From CBDATA01 sp965202845 (lineage in GTDB: Bacteria > Acidobacteriota > Vicinamibacteria > Marinacidobacterales > Marinacidobacteraceae): a stretch of DNA of 64,000 nt. The notes below the pieces were generated by a model that saw nothing but the letters and a program-made list of their open reading frames with translations, did no database searches and was not told the DNA's origin. The translations under genes and the position numbers were made by a program. The stretch is from assembly GCA_965202845.1 (NCBI GenBank), contig OZ241856.1, positions 372,001-436,000 on the forward strand. The letters run 5' to 3'. Below, piece by piece: positions 30,141 through 39,531 of the stretch (position 1 is the first letter of the stretch; each line of letters starts with the position of its first letter).

Positions 30141-30146
30141 ATTCTA
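30141..30146 (-). promoter_or_regulatory. TAGAAT -10 box of proS
   Basis: On the minus strand TAGAAT ends 9 bp before the proS ATG (30131), and its first three bases (TAG) are the folC stop codon. It could give proS its own short-leader transcript inside the folC-proS operon. Confidence 0.5.
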
Positions 30147-31517
30147 GGGGGAAGCGGCGACCGGCCGGTCCAGGCGCGGGGTTTCGAGGTCGTCGTCGGC
30201 GAACCGGCCGCCGGGCGGGGCTTCCCCGATGGCGACCAAGACTTCGCCCAGCAGGTGGATCGAGCCGGCCGCCACCACTTCGCCCGCCGGCCCGGCGCTC
30301 TGCCGCGCCCGGGCGAGCGCCGGGCCGACGCCCGCCGCCGTCTCGATGGGGATGGAGGCGCCGTTTCGCGCCCGCTCGGCGAGCTCGGCCTCCGGAAGCG
30401 CGCGGCGGCTTTGCGCCCGGGTCAGCACCGCGTGATCGAAGCAGGGCAGCAACGGCGCCAGCATCGCTTCGATTTTCTTGTCGCGCATCGCGCCGAAGAG
30501 CAGAACCCGCTTTCGGTCGCGGGGGCAGCCGAGCAGGAAATCGGCGAGCCGCCTTGCGCCGTCGGGATTGTGGGCGGCGTCCAGCAGCATCCGCGGCTCG
30601 CCTTCGCGTCGCGGAGCCCATTGGAGGCGCCCCGGCCAGACGGTTTTTGCGACGCCGCGCCGGACGCGGTCCGGTTCGGGGGCGGGCCTGCCGAGCTCCT
30701 CGAGGACGCATTCGGCGCCGCGCGCGGCGAGCGCCAGATTGTCGAGCTGGTGCCGTCCGGGAAGGGGCAGGGCGAGGTCGGGGTAGGTGCGGGCCAGGGT
30801 GCGGAGCGCGCCGGTCGAAGCGGTGGGACCCACCTGGAAGTCCGCTTCGGTCTCCCGCGCCACCGCGTGAAATCGGGCGCCCCGGGTCACCGCGCTCTCC
30901 TCGAGGACATCGAGGGCCTCCTGTTGCTGGCGCGCCGCCAGCAGCGGCCGTCCGGCGGCGGCGATCGCGCCCTTTTCGGCGGCGATCCGCTCCACCGTGC
31001 TTCCGAGGAACCGCTCGTGGTCCAGGGCGATCCGGGTCACCAGCGAAACCCGGGTGTCCACCACCCCGGTGGCGTCCCAGCGGCCTCCCATGCCGGTTTC
31101 GAAGATTCCGACGTCCACCCGGCGCCGCTGGAAGGCGAGAAGCGCCACCCCGGTGATGGTCTCGAAGAAGGAGGGCTGGCAGCCGGGGGGGAAATCGGCG
31201 GCGGCCTCCGCAGCCGCGCCCACCAGCCTGGCGAACTCGTCGGAGGCGATCCGAACCCCGTCGACGACGATCCGCTCCTCGATGTCCACCAGGTGCGGCG
31301 AGGTGAACCGGCCGACCCGGAGTCCCTGGGCGCGCAGGATCGAGTCCAGCATCGCGACCGTCGATCCCTTGCCGTTGGTGCCGGCGACCCGGACCGCGGG
31401 CGTCCGCCGCTCCGGATGGCCCAGCGCCCGGGTCAGGCTGCGGATGTTGCGGAGGCCGACCTTGACGTGGAACTGCTCCCGCTCCCGCAGGTAGCGGAGC
31501 GCCTCTTGATAGCGCAT
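30144..31517 (-). CDS. folC: Bifunctional folylpolyglutamate/dihydrofolate synthase
   Basis: A 457-aa Mur-ligase-type enzyme of folate metabolism. Visible are the family N-terminus (YQEALRYLRERE), the ATP-binding loop GTNGKGSTV (about residue 46), the FTSPHLV signature, ETGMGGRWDATG and the C-terminal AAHNPDGARRLADFL. It adds glutamate to dihydropteroate and folates in the cytosol. It lies 19 bp downstream of accD, the same accD-folC order as in gammaproteobacteria, and is followed directly by proS. Confidence 0.95.
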   Translation of the reverse strand: MRYQEALRYLREREQFHVKVGLRNIRSLTRALGHPERRTPAVRVAGTNGKGSTVAMLDSILRAQGLRVGRFTSPHLVDIEERIVVDGVRIASDEFARLVGAAAEAAADFPPGCQPSFFETITGVALLAFQRRRVDVGIFETGMGGRWDATGVVDTRVSLVTRIALDHERFLGSTVERIAAEKGAIAAAGRPLLAARQQQEALDVLEESAVTRGARFHAVARETEADFQVGPTASTGALRTLARTYPDLALPLPGRHQLDNLALAARGAECVLEELGRPAPEPDRVRRGVAKTVWPGRLQWAPRREGEPRMLLDAAHNPDGARRLADFLLGCPRDRKRVLLFGAMRDKKIEAMLAPLLPCFDHAVLTRAQSRRALPEAELAERARNGASIPIETAAGVGPALARARQSAGPAGEVVAAGSIHLLGEVLVAIGEAPPGGRFADDDLETPRLDRPVAASP

Positions 31518-31536
31518 CGGCCCGCCGCGAAGGGGG

Positions 31537-32448
<912 letters not shown>

Positions 32449-32458
32449 GAAGCCCGTG

Positions 32459-32464
32459 AGTCTA
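32459..32464 (-). promoter_or_regulatory. TAGACT -10 box of accD
   Basis: TAGACT on the minus strand, 10 bp before the accD ATG, leaving a leader of only a few bases. It likely drives the accD-folC-proS run. The divergent ligase promoter lies about 30 bp away. Confidence 0.5.
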
Positions 32465-32491
32465 TCAGGGGGATTCCGTGTCCGAAGTCGG

Positions 32492-32516
32492 TATCATCGG
32501 GGCCCCCTCTGGAGGG
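32492..32516 (+). promoter_or_regulatory. TATCAT -10 box and GGAGGG ribosome-binding site of the acyl-CoA ligase
   Basis: TATCAT (32492-32497) followed by GGAGGG (32511-32516) and the ATG at 32521. Unlike the leaderless genes here, this one has a conventional Shine-Dalgarno sequence, which fixes its start. Confidence 0.5.
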
Positions 32517-32520
32517 ATTC

Positions 32521-34311
32521 ATGGAAATCAGGACGTTGAACCAGCTGCTGGCCAGGGCGTTCGAGGAACGACCCCGCGACCGGGCGCTGCTCCACAAGCA
32601 GGACGGCGAATGGAAGGCGGTCTCCACCGCGGAATGGATGGACGCGGCGCAGGCGGCGGCGCTCGGCCTCGAAATGCGCGGGGTCCGGAAGGGGGACCGG
32701 GTGGCGCTCCTCGCCGAGAACCGGGTCGAATGGTTCCTGATCGAGGCCGGCCTGCAGATCCTGGGCGCGGTCACGGTTCCGATCTACCCGACCCTCACCG
32801 CCGCCCAGGCGGCGTACATCATCGAAAATTCGGGCGCGCTGGCGGTGATCGTCTCGACCGCCGAACAGCAGGAGAAGATCGTCCAGGCGCGCGACCGGCT
32901 TCCGGAGGTGAAGCACGTCTTCACGCTGGATCCGCCGATCGCCGCTCTGGACTCCGAGCCGTGGAGCGCGGTGGTGGCCGCCGGCCGGGAGATGCGGAAA
33001 ACCGACACCGCAGCCGCCGACCGGCTGGCCGCGGCGGTGGGGCCGGACGATGTCGCCACCTTCATCTACACCTCGGGCACCACCGGGAACCCCAAGGGGG
33101 TGATGCTCACCCAGGCGAACCTGGTGCAAAACACCCTCGCTTCCCGGAAGGCGATCGCGCTCCGGGACAACGACATCGCCATCTCGGTGCTGCCGTACAG
33201 CCACGTCTTCGCCCGGATGGTGGATCACTACTTGTTCCCGCACGCCGGGGTGACGATCGCGATCGCCGAGAATATGGACAGCCTGGTGGCGAACATCGGC
33301 GAGGTGAAGCCGACCCTGCTGCCCTGCGTGCCGCGCTTCTACGAGAAGATGCGGGACCGGGTGCAGGAGAGCGCCGCCGCCGGCAGCCCGCTGAAGCGGC
33401 GGATCTTTGACTGGGCCTTCCGGGTGGGGCACGAGATGGGGGGCTGCCGTCAGAAGGGGGAGAAACCGGGCCGCGGGCTCCGGATGCGCTACGGCCTGGC
33501 GACCCGGCTGGTATTCAGCAAGCTCCATGCGCGCCTGGGCGGCCGGATGCGGCTCTTCATCTCGGGCGGCGCCGCGCTGCCCCGGGACGTCGCCGAGTTC
33601 TTCCTCGCCGCCGGCTGGCTGGTGCTGGAAGGCTACGGACTCACCGAAACCTCGCCGGTCATCACGGTGAATCGGGTGGATGCGTTCTGCTTCGGGAGCG
33701 TCGGACTGCCCATCGAGGGGGTCGAGGTCCGGATCGCCTCCGACGGCGAGATCCTCTGCCGCGGGCACAACGTGATGAAGGGGTACTACGGAAACGAGGA
33801 GGCCACTGCCGAAGCCGTCCAGGACGGCTGGTTCCACACCGGTGACATCGGGGTGATCGACGACGGCGGCTTCCTCCGCATCACCGACCGCAAGAAGGAC
33901 ATCCTGGTGACGTCCGGGGGCAAGAATGTGCCTCCGCAGCCGATCGAAGGGCAACTGAAGGCCAGCCCGTACATCGCCGAGGCGGTGCTGGTCGGCGACG
34001 GCAAGCCGTTCATCGCCGCGCTCGTCACCCCCGAGTTCGAGGAGGTGCGCCGCTACTGCGAGGAGAAGGGCGCTCCGGTCGAGGACCTGGACGCGATGGC
34101 GGCGAGTTCGCTGGTGGCCGAGCTTCTCCGGTCCGAAGTGGACCGCCTGGGCGGGGATCGCGCCCGCTACGAGCAGATTCGCAAGATCGCCGTTCTGCCG
34201 GCGGTGTTCTCCATCGAGGGCGGGGAACTGACGCCCACGCTCAAGGTGCGCCGGCGGGCGGTGCTGGAGCGCTACGCGGACCAGGTCGCCGAGCTCTACG
34301 CGACGACTTGA
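32521..34311 (+). CDS. Long-chain acyl-CoA synthetase (AMP-forming)
   Basis: A 596-aa ANL-superfamily adenylating enzyme. It has the P-loop YTSGTTGNPKGVML at about residue 184, the GYGLTETSPV motif at about 372, HTGDIGVIDDGG and the hinge/C-terminal ITDRKKDILVTSGGKN. The first stretch matches FadD15/FACL long-chain ligases rather than short-chain ones. It activates fatty acids with ATP and CoA at the inner face of the membrane. Its stop overlaps the TTG start of gatB (TTGA). Confidence 0.9.
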   Translation: MEIRTLNQLLARAFEERPRDRALLHKQDGEWKAVSTAEWMDAAQAAALGLEMRGVRKGDRVALLAENRVEWFLIEAGLQILGAVTVPIYPTLTAAQAAYIIENSGALAVIVSTAEQQEKIVQARDRLPEVKHVFTLDPPIAALDSEPWSAVVAAGREMRKTDTAAADRLAAAVGPDDVATFIYTSGTTGNPKGVMLTQANLVQNTLASRKAIALRDNDIAISVLPYSHVFARMVDHYLFPHAGVTIAIAENMDSLVANIGEVKPTLLPCVPRFYEKMRDRVQESAAAGSPLKRRIFDWAFRVGHEMGGCRQKGEKPGRGLRMRYGLATRLVFSKLHARLGGRMRLFISGGAALPRDVAEFFLAAGWLVLEGYGLTETSPVITVNRVDAFCFGSVGLPIEGVEVRIASDGEILCRGHNVMKGYYGNEEATAEAVQDGWFHTGDIGVIDDGGFLRITDRKKDILVTSGGKNVPPQPIEGQLKASPYIAEAVLVGDGKPFIAALVTPEFEEVRRYCEEKGAPVEDLDAMAASSLVAELLRSEVDRLGGDRARYEQIRKIAVLPAVFSIEGGELTPTLKVRRRAVLERYADQVAELYATT

Positions 34312-35744
34312 GCGGAGAGGACCCGTTCGAAACGGTGATCGGGCTGGAAATCCACGTCCAGCTCGACACCCGCACCAAGCTCTTCTGCGGCTGCCGGAAC
34401 CGTTCCGGAGCGCCGCCCAACACCGACGTGTGCCCGGTGTGCTACGCCCTGCCGGGCACGCTTCCGGTTCCCAACGCGCGGGCGGTGGAGCTGGCGGTTC
34501 GGGCCGCCCTGGCGCTGGAATGCGAAGTGGCGGAAGTCTCGGTGTTCGAGCGGAAGAACTACTTCTACCCGGACCTTCCGAAGGGCTACCAGATCACCCA
34601 GTACGCCCATCCGCTGGCGCGGCGCGGCGGCATCACCTTGGGCGGGGATCGGCGGATTCGCATCCACCGGGTTCAGATCGAGGAGGACGCCGGGAAGCTG
34701 ACGCACGCCGGTTTCGGCGGGCCGCCGAACCGGAGCGGGGTCGACTTCAACCGCGCCGGGGTTCCGCTGATCGAAGTCGTGACCGAGCCGGACCTGCGCT
34801 CGCCGGCCGAAACCGAGGAGTTCGCCCGGCTGCTGCGGAGCCGCCTGCGCGCCTGCGCGGTCTCCGACGCCGACATGGAGAGGGGCAACCTGCGGATGGA
34901 TGGAAACATCTCGGTGCGCCGCCGGGGAAGCGAGGGGCTGGGCGCCAAGGTGGAGGTGAAGAATGTGAACTCGTTCCGCTTTCTCCGCCGCGCCCTCGAA
35001 TTCGAGGAGCTGCGCCAGCGGCAGGCGCTGGAGGCGGGGGACGAGGTTCGGATCGAAACCCGGCAGTTCCGCGAGGACCGGGGCGTCACCGAGACCATGC
35101 GCTTCAAGGAGGCCGCTGCGGACTACCGGTACTTTCCCGACCCCGACCTGCCTCCGCTCCGCCTTCCCGCCGGGCTGATCCAGCGCGAACGCGCCGGGCT
35201 TCCCGAATTCCCGAGGGAGCGGGCCGCCCGCCTGGCGGCGACCTTCGGGTTGCGTCGGGAGCAGGCCGCGCTGCTGGCGGAAGCGCCGCTCGTCGCCGAG
35301 TACTTCGAGGCGGCGGCTTCGCCCGCCTCCGGTCCGCTGGTCGCCGGCTGGATTCTCCAGGAGACGCCCGCCGGGCAGCGGGAGACCGGCCGGTTCCGGG
35401 TGCCGCCGGAACGGCTCGGCGCTCTTTTGCGACGGGTGGCCTCCGGGCGGCTGGCGCGGAACCTGGCGCGGGACGTCTTCCAGCTCATGGACGCTTCCGG
35501 GCGGGACGCCGACGAGGCGATTCGCAATCTGGGGCTGGACGCCGGGCCCGGTGCGTCCGACCTTCGGGCGCTCGCCGAACGGCTGGTCGCCGACCATCCC
35601 GACGACGCCCGCGCCTACCGGGAGGGCCGGGGGAAGGTCATCGGGTTCTTCGTGGGGCTGGCGATGCGGGATCTGCGCGGCAGGGCGGACGCCCGCGCCG
35701 TCCGGGAGGCGCTCCTGCGGGTTCTGGACCGGTCGGAGGGTTGA
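34308..35744 (+). CDS. gatB: Asp-tRNA(Asn)/Glu-tRNA(Gln) amidotransferase subunit B
   Basis: A 478-aa GatB. The catalytic cradle begins with VIGLEIHVQL; FCGCRN, PGTLPVPN, KNYFYPDLPKGYQITQY and DFNRAGVPLIEVVTEPDL are all diagnostic. The C-terminal ~140 residues form the helical YqeY-like tRNA-binding tail. It transamidates misacylated tRNAs with GatA and GatC, neither of which is in this window. The TTG start at 34308 overlaps the ligase stop (TTGA), and the family's conserved N-terminus begins only ten residues later, so no alternative start is plausible. Confidence 0.95.
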   Translation: MSGEDPFETVIGLEIHVQLDTRTKLFCGCRNRSGAPPNTDVCPVCYALPGTLPVPNARAVELAVRAALALECEVAEVSVFERKNYFYPDLPKGYQITQYAHPLARRGGITLGGDRRIRIHRVQIEEDAGKLTHAGFGGPPNRSGVDFNRAGVPLIEVVTEPDLRSPAETEEFARLLRSRLRACAVSDADMERGNLRMDGNISVRRRGSEGLGAKVEVKNVNSFRFLRRALEFEELRQRQALEAGDEVRIETRQFREDRGVTETMRFKEAAADYRYFPDPDLPPLRLPAGLIQRERAGLPEFPRERAARLAATFGLRREQAALLAEAPLVAEYFEAAASPASGPLVAGWILQETPAGQRETGRFRVPPERLGALLRRVASGRLARNLARDVFQLMDASGRDADEAIRNLGLDAGPGASDLRALAERLVADHPDDARAYREGRGKVIGFFVGLAMRDLRGRADARAVREALLRVLDRSEG

Positions 35745-35754
35745 GATCGCCGCA

Positions 35755-36366
35755 GTGCTGCTGGTGGCCGGCTGGACCGCCACCGGCAAGACCCGTTTCG
35801 TCCGCCGCCTCGCGGCCCGGCTGGAGGAGGCGGTGATCCTCCCGCTCGACGACTACTACCGTGACGTGTCCCGCCTGACCCGGGAGCAGCGGGTGCGGCG
35901 GGACTTCGACCGCCCGGAGGCGCTCGACCTGGACGGGTTCGCCCGGGACCTGGCCGTCCTCCGGGACGGCGGGCAGGTCCCCGGAAGGCGGTACGAGGCG
36001 GCCAGCGGACGCAACGTGGTGGACGGAGTCCGCGGCCCGGCGCGCTTCGTGGCGGCCGAGGGGGTGTTCGCCTTTCACGATCCGCGGGTCCGGGACATGG
36101 CCGACTTCCGGGTGTTTCTCACCGGAGACCCGGAGCGGCTGCTGGAGCGGCGCATCGCCCGGGACACTGCCGAACGCGGCTACTCTCCCGCCGAAGCGCG
36201 CCGCATGTTCCGGGAACGGGCGCTGCCGGCCCAGGCGCGCTTCCTCGCCGGCGCTCAAGCGTTCGCCGACCTGGTCGTCCCGATGGACTGGGACGAAGCG
36301 CACGTCGAACGCGCGCTCCGGGGTTTTCGCGCCGCCCTCCCACCGAAACAAGGACATCCGACTTGA
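35755..36366 (+). CDS. Uridine kinase-like P-loop kinase
   Basis: A 203-aa P-loop protein with Walker A GWTATGKT at residues 6-13 and LPLDDYY, the phosphate-acceptor/substrate motif of uridine kinases and phosphoribulokinases. A helical LID with RRIARD follows (RRIARDTAERGYS, about residue 137). Probably phosphorylates a nucleoside or similar sugar; the exact substrate is unknown. GTG 35755 is the only start that keeps the Walker A; a GGAGG lies 14 bp upstream, inside the end of gatB. Its last bases overlap the TTG of mqnD (TTGA). Confidence 0.7.
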   Translation: MLLVAGWTATGKTRFVRRLAARLEEAVILPLDDYYRDVSRLTREQRVRRDFDRPEALDLDGFARDLAVLRDGGQVPGRRYEAASGRNVVDGVRGPARFVAAEGVFAFHDPRVRDMADFRVFLTGDPERLLERRIARDTAERGYSPAEARRMFRERALPAQARFLAGAQAFADLVVPMDWDEAHVERALRGFRAALPPKQGHPT

Positions 36367-37199
36367 CGACCGAAATTCTCCGCGTCGGGCACAGCCCCGA
36401 CCCCGATGACGCCTTCATGTTCTGCGCCCTCTCGAACGGGGCGGTGCGCATCCGCGACTACCGGGTCGAGCACGTGCTCGAGGACATCGAGAGCCTGAAC
36501 CGGCGGGCGATGGCGGGCGAGCTGCCCATCACCGCGATCTCCGCCCATGCCTACCTCAAGGTGGCGGACAGATACTGGATCATGGCCACCGGCGCCAGCA
36601 TCGGCGAGGGTTACGGGCCGGTGGTGGTCGCTCGTTCCCCCCGCCGCCTCGAGGAGCTTCGCGGCCAGCGGGTCGCGATCCCCGGCCCCTGGACGACGGC
36701 GGCGCTTCTGGCCCGCTGCTACATCGGCGATTTCACGCCGGTGAGCGTCCCATTCGACCGGATCTTCGAGACGGTGGCCGCCGGGGAGGCGGACGCCGGG
36801 GTGGTCATCCACGAGGGGCAGCTCACCTGGAAGGCCGAAGGCTTCCATCTGGTCGACGATTTCGGCGCCCGCTTCGAGAACGAGCACAGCCTTCCGCTGC
36901 CGCTGGGGCTGGATGTGGTGCGCCGCGACCTGGGGCGGCGCCTCGCGGTCGAGGTGAACCGGGCGATGCGGGCGAGCATCGACTGGGCCTACGCCAACGA
37001 GGAGGAGGCCCTCGATTACGCGCTCCGCTTCGGCCGGGGGCTGGAGCGGGAGCTGGGACGCAAATTCGTGAAGATGTACGTCTCGGCGCTCACCCGCGAC
37101 ATGGGCGATGTCGGCGAGGCGGCGCTCCGGGCGCTCTTCCGGATGGCGGAGCGGGTCGGTGCGGTCAGCGAGGCGCCGGACGTCGAGCTGATCCGGTAG
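36363..37199 (+). CDS. mqnD: 1,4-dihydroxy-6-naphthoate synthase
   Basis: A 278-aa MqnD of the futalosine route to menaquinone. Diagnostic features are the N-terminal GHSPDPDDAFMFCAL, then EDIESLNRRA and ITAISAHAYLKV, and GVVIHEGQLT. It has the periplasmic-binding-protein-like fold but no signal peptide, consistent with a cytosolic enzyme that cleaves cyclic dehypoxanthine futalosine. Start TTG 36363 overlaps the kinase stop by 4 bp. No other mqn gene lies in the window. Its presence implies menaquinone-based respiration and argues against a typical alpha-, beta- or gammaproteobacterium. Confidence 0.9.
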   Translation: MTTEILRVGHSPDPDDAFMFCALSNGAVRIRDYRVEHVLEDIESLNRRAMAGELPITAISAHAYLKVADRYWIMATGASIGEGYGPVVVARSPRRLEELRGQRVAIPGPWTTAALLARCYIGDFTPVSVPFDRIFETVAAGEADAGVVIHEGQLTWKAEGFHLVDDFGARFENEHSLPLPLGLDVVRRDLGRRLAVEVNRAMRASIDWAYANEEEALDYALRFGRGLERELGRKFVKMYVSALTRDMGDVGEAALRALFRMAERVGAVSEAPDVELIR

Positions 37200-37309
37200 C
37201 CGGACGTCGCGCCCCCCGACGAATTTCCAAAAAGTTTTCCACAATTTGGAATTGCGGCGCACGATTTTCGGCTCTGCTGCGTGTATGTGTGCAAAGGAGT
37301 TCCTTTGCC

Positions 37310-37807
37310 ATGAGCCAAACCAGAACCAATTCCGTCAAGGCGCTGCTGCCCGACGCGGATCCCGTCTATACTCGGCCCCGACATGGGCGGGACGAAGCGA
37401 TGACGGGCGCCGTCGCCAGGCGGGAGTCGCTCTCGCGGGCGGAGAAGATGCTGCTCGTCCTCATCGGGGTCATCGTCACTGCCGTTTTGGGCATGGGCTT
37501 GGGGTTCTCGACGGTCAACGGACGGATGCTGGACATGCAGCGGGATTTCGACGGACGCCTGCTGGAGATGCAGCGGGATTTCGACGGGCGCCTGCTGGAG
37601 ATGCAGCGGCAGTTCGACGAGCGGCTGCTGGAGATGCAGCGGGATTTCGACGGACGCTTGTCGGAGATGCAGCGGCAGTTCGACGGGCGCTTGTCGGAGA
37701 TGCAGCGGGAGATCGGGACGCTCGCCGAACGGGTCTCCCGCATCGAGGCGATCCTCGAGGAGCGGCTTCCGCCCCGGGACGCGCCGCCAGCGTCGGCGGA
37801 ACCCTGA
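37310..37807 (+). CDS. Small hendecad coiled-coil membrane protein, second example
   Basis: 165 aa. Residues 47-66 form a single membrane segment. From residue 75, six 11-residue units of the type EMQRDFDGRLL follow, then a short helix and a Pro-rich tail. Function unknown. ATG 37310 has AAGGAG upstream (11-bp spacing). An equally plausible start is ATG 37400, which removes a poorly structured N-terminus. That ATG overlaps the stop of a tiny reading frame at 37383-37403 (MGGTKR) lying 10 bp behind a TATACT box. Topology is N-in or N-out with the coil outside the bilayer. Confidence 0.7.
   Translation: MSQTRTNSVKALLPDADPVYTRPRHGRDEAMTGAVARRESLSRAEKMLLVLIGVIVTAVLGMGLGFSTVNGRMLDMQRDFDGRLLEMQRDFDGRLLEMQRQFDERLLEMQRDFDGRLSEMQRQFDGRLSEMQREIGTLAERVSRIEAILEERLPPRDAPPASAEP
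37532..37729 (+). repeat. 33-bp tandem repeats encoding MQRDFDGRLL hendecads
   Basis: Six in-frame 33-bp units; several share gagatgcagcgggatttcga exactly. Unit gain or loss would change coil length in 11-residue steps. Confidence 0.85.
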
Positions 37808-37824
37808 CGCTCTTCCGGGAGCGG

Positions 37825-39297
37825 CTACGCCCGGAGCAGGTACGGCTGCACCCGTTCCGGGGGCGGCGGGGCGGTGCGGAGCGAAACCAGCGCCAGCGCC
37901 AGGACGTTCGCCGCCGCTCCGTAGATTCCCGGATGGATGCCCAGGAGGGCGAGCTCCGGCCACAGGTTGAGGGCGAGCGCGACCGCGCAGCCGGCGACGA
38001 GTCCCGCGATCGCGCCCTGGCGGGTGGCCCGCTTCCAGAACATCGCGGCGATCAGCAGCGGGAAGAACTGGGCGATGGCGCCGTAGGACATCAGCAGCAA
38101 GCCCACCAGCGAGGCTTCGGTTCCGATGGCGAGGTAGTAGGCGAGTGCGCCCATCCCGACCGCCGTCCAGCGAATCCACCGGGTTTCCGCCTCCTTGCTG
38201 CGCGTCCGGCGGCGAAGCGGCCGCTCCAGATCCCGGATCAGCACCGAGGCGCCGGCGTGGAGGATCGCATCCCCCGAACTCATCGAGGCGGCGAGCGCCC
38301 CGGCGCAGAACAGCCCGATGGCGAGCGCCGGAAGGTCCAGATCCATGAGCATCGTCGGCAGGATGGTGTCCGAAGGCGTCACCCCCGGATAGGTCGAAAC
38401 GGCCGCGAATCCGATCAGCAGCACCGGAATCAGGAAGATCTGGAAGGTGGGGAAGAACACCACCATCCGCTTCAGCGAGCGGATGCTGCGGGCGGCGTAG
38501 ATCTTCATGAAGTAGTGCGGCCAGACCGAGAACCCGAGGATCGAGACCAGGATTGCGCTCGAATACGCCCCATGGCTCCAGACGGCGCCGTCCGGCCCCA
38601 GGCCGGGGGCGACCAGCATCTCGGGCGCCTGGGCGATCAGCCCGTCGAACATCGGGCCGACCCCGCCGTACAGCTTCCAGGGCAGGTAGAGACCGAGTCC
38701 CCAGGCGAGTCCCAGCATCAGAACTCCCTGGAAGGTGTTCGTCCAGCCGACCCCCATCACCCCGCTGCGCACCACATAGAGGAGCACCACCCCGTAGGCG
38801 AGCGCCGCCCCCGCCCATTCGGGCATCCGTCCCTCGGTCACCACCGAGAAGACGTAGCCGGCGCCCTTCATCTGGATGACCAGATAGGGAACCAGCGACA
38901 CTGCGCTGATCACCGCCATGATCGCGGGCAGGGCCTTCGGACTCTGGAACCGGTGGGCGAAGAACTCGGCCTGGGTGACGAAGCCGAACCGCTTGCCGAG
39001 GAGCGCGATGCGCGGTCCGAGGAAGTACCACGGGAGCAGCCCCACCGTGCCGTAGGAGACGATGTAGAACGCGGCGGCGCCGCGCGAGTACGCCCATCCG
39101 GGGGCGCCCAGGAACGCAAAGGCGCTGTAGATGGACGCGCCCATCACGAAGTACAGGATCACGAACCCCAGGTTCCGGTCTCCGGCGACGTACCCCTCCG
39201 GGGTGTTCGACGCCTGCCGCCCGGAGAACAGCCCGACCGCCAGCGTCGCGCCGAGATAGGCGAGCGTGGTCAGGAAGACGACGAGCCAGGCGTTCAC
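37825..39297 (-). CDS. Sodium:solute symporter (SSS family)
   Basis: A 490-aa protein with about 13 hydrophobic segments throughout. It is an SSS-family permease; early motifs are YVAGDRNLGF and GWAYSRGAAAFY, with the sodium-site SSGDA region (MSSGDAILHAG) in the middle. The substrate is unknown. GTG 39297 lies 6 bp after the stop of a DUF3311 gene, the small partner commonly found with SSS transporters. Glutaminyl cyclase is upstream in the same run. It converges on the hendecad gene with a 17-bp gap containing a short GCTC/GAGC hairpin. Confidence 0.9.
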   Translation of the reverse strand: MNAWLVVFLTTLAYLGATLAVGLFSGRQASNTPEGYVAGDRNLGFVILYFVMGASIYSAFAFLGAPGWAYSRGAAAFYIVSYGTVGLLPWYFLGPRIALLGKRFGFVTQAEFFAHRFQSPKALPAIMAVISAVSLVPYLVIQMKGAGYVFSVVTEGRMPEWAGAALAYGVVLLYVVRSGVMGVGWTNTFQGVLMLGLAWGLGLYLPWKLYGGVGPMFDGLIAQAPEMLVAPGLGPDGAVWSHGAYSSAILVSILGFSVWPHYFMKIYAARSIRSLKRMVVFFPTFQIFLIPVLLIGFAAVSTYPGVTPSDTILPTMLMDLDLPALAIGLFCAGALAASMSSGDAILHAGASVLIRDLERPLRRRTRSKEAETRWIRWTAVGMGALAYYLAIGTEASLVGLLLMSYGAIAQFFPLLIAAMFWKRATRQGAIAGLVAGCAVALALNLWPELALLGIHPGIYGAAANVLALALVSLRTAPPPPERVQPYLLRA

Positions 39298-39303
39298 CGG
39301 GGA

Positions 39304-39531
39304 TTACCGCCGATAGTCCTCGTCGAGCGCGGCGTCGTCCTCCCGGTCGTCCTGGAAGATCCGAAGGAAGACGAAGAACACCACTCCCACCAGGAGCGCC
39401 AGCCAGAACATCGAAAACGGCATCCCGAAGAACCGCGGTTCGACGCCCCCGATGAGCGGGTACAGCGGCCAGATGCTGAGCAGCAGGACAAGGGCGGCGG
39501 TCCCGAGCCCGGCGCGATGTCGCCGGATCAC
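39304..39531 (-). CDS. DUF3311 small membrane protein
   Basis: 75 aa with two hydrophobic segments separated by EPRFFGMPFSMF, and a charged cytosolic tail (QDDREDDAALDEDYRR). This matches DUF3311 proteins encoded just upstream of SSS symporters, where they are presumed accessory subunits. GTG 39531 overlaps the TGA of the upstream glutaminyl cyclase gene by 4 bp. The gene is easily missed because it is short and lies within a longer antisense-type frame. Confidence 0.8.
   Translation of the reverse strand: MIRRHRAGLGTAALVLLLSIWPLYPLIGGVEPRFFGMPFSMFWLALLVGVVFFVFLRIFQDDREDDAALDEDYRR

Noticed and set aside
37808..37824. Rho-independent terminator between the hendecad gene and the symporter
   Set aside because: The GCTC/GAGC stem is only 4-5 bp and no U tract follows.
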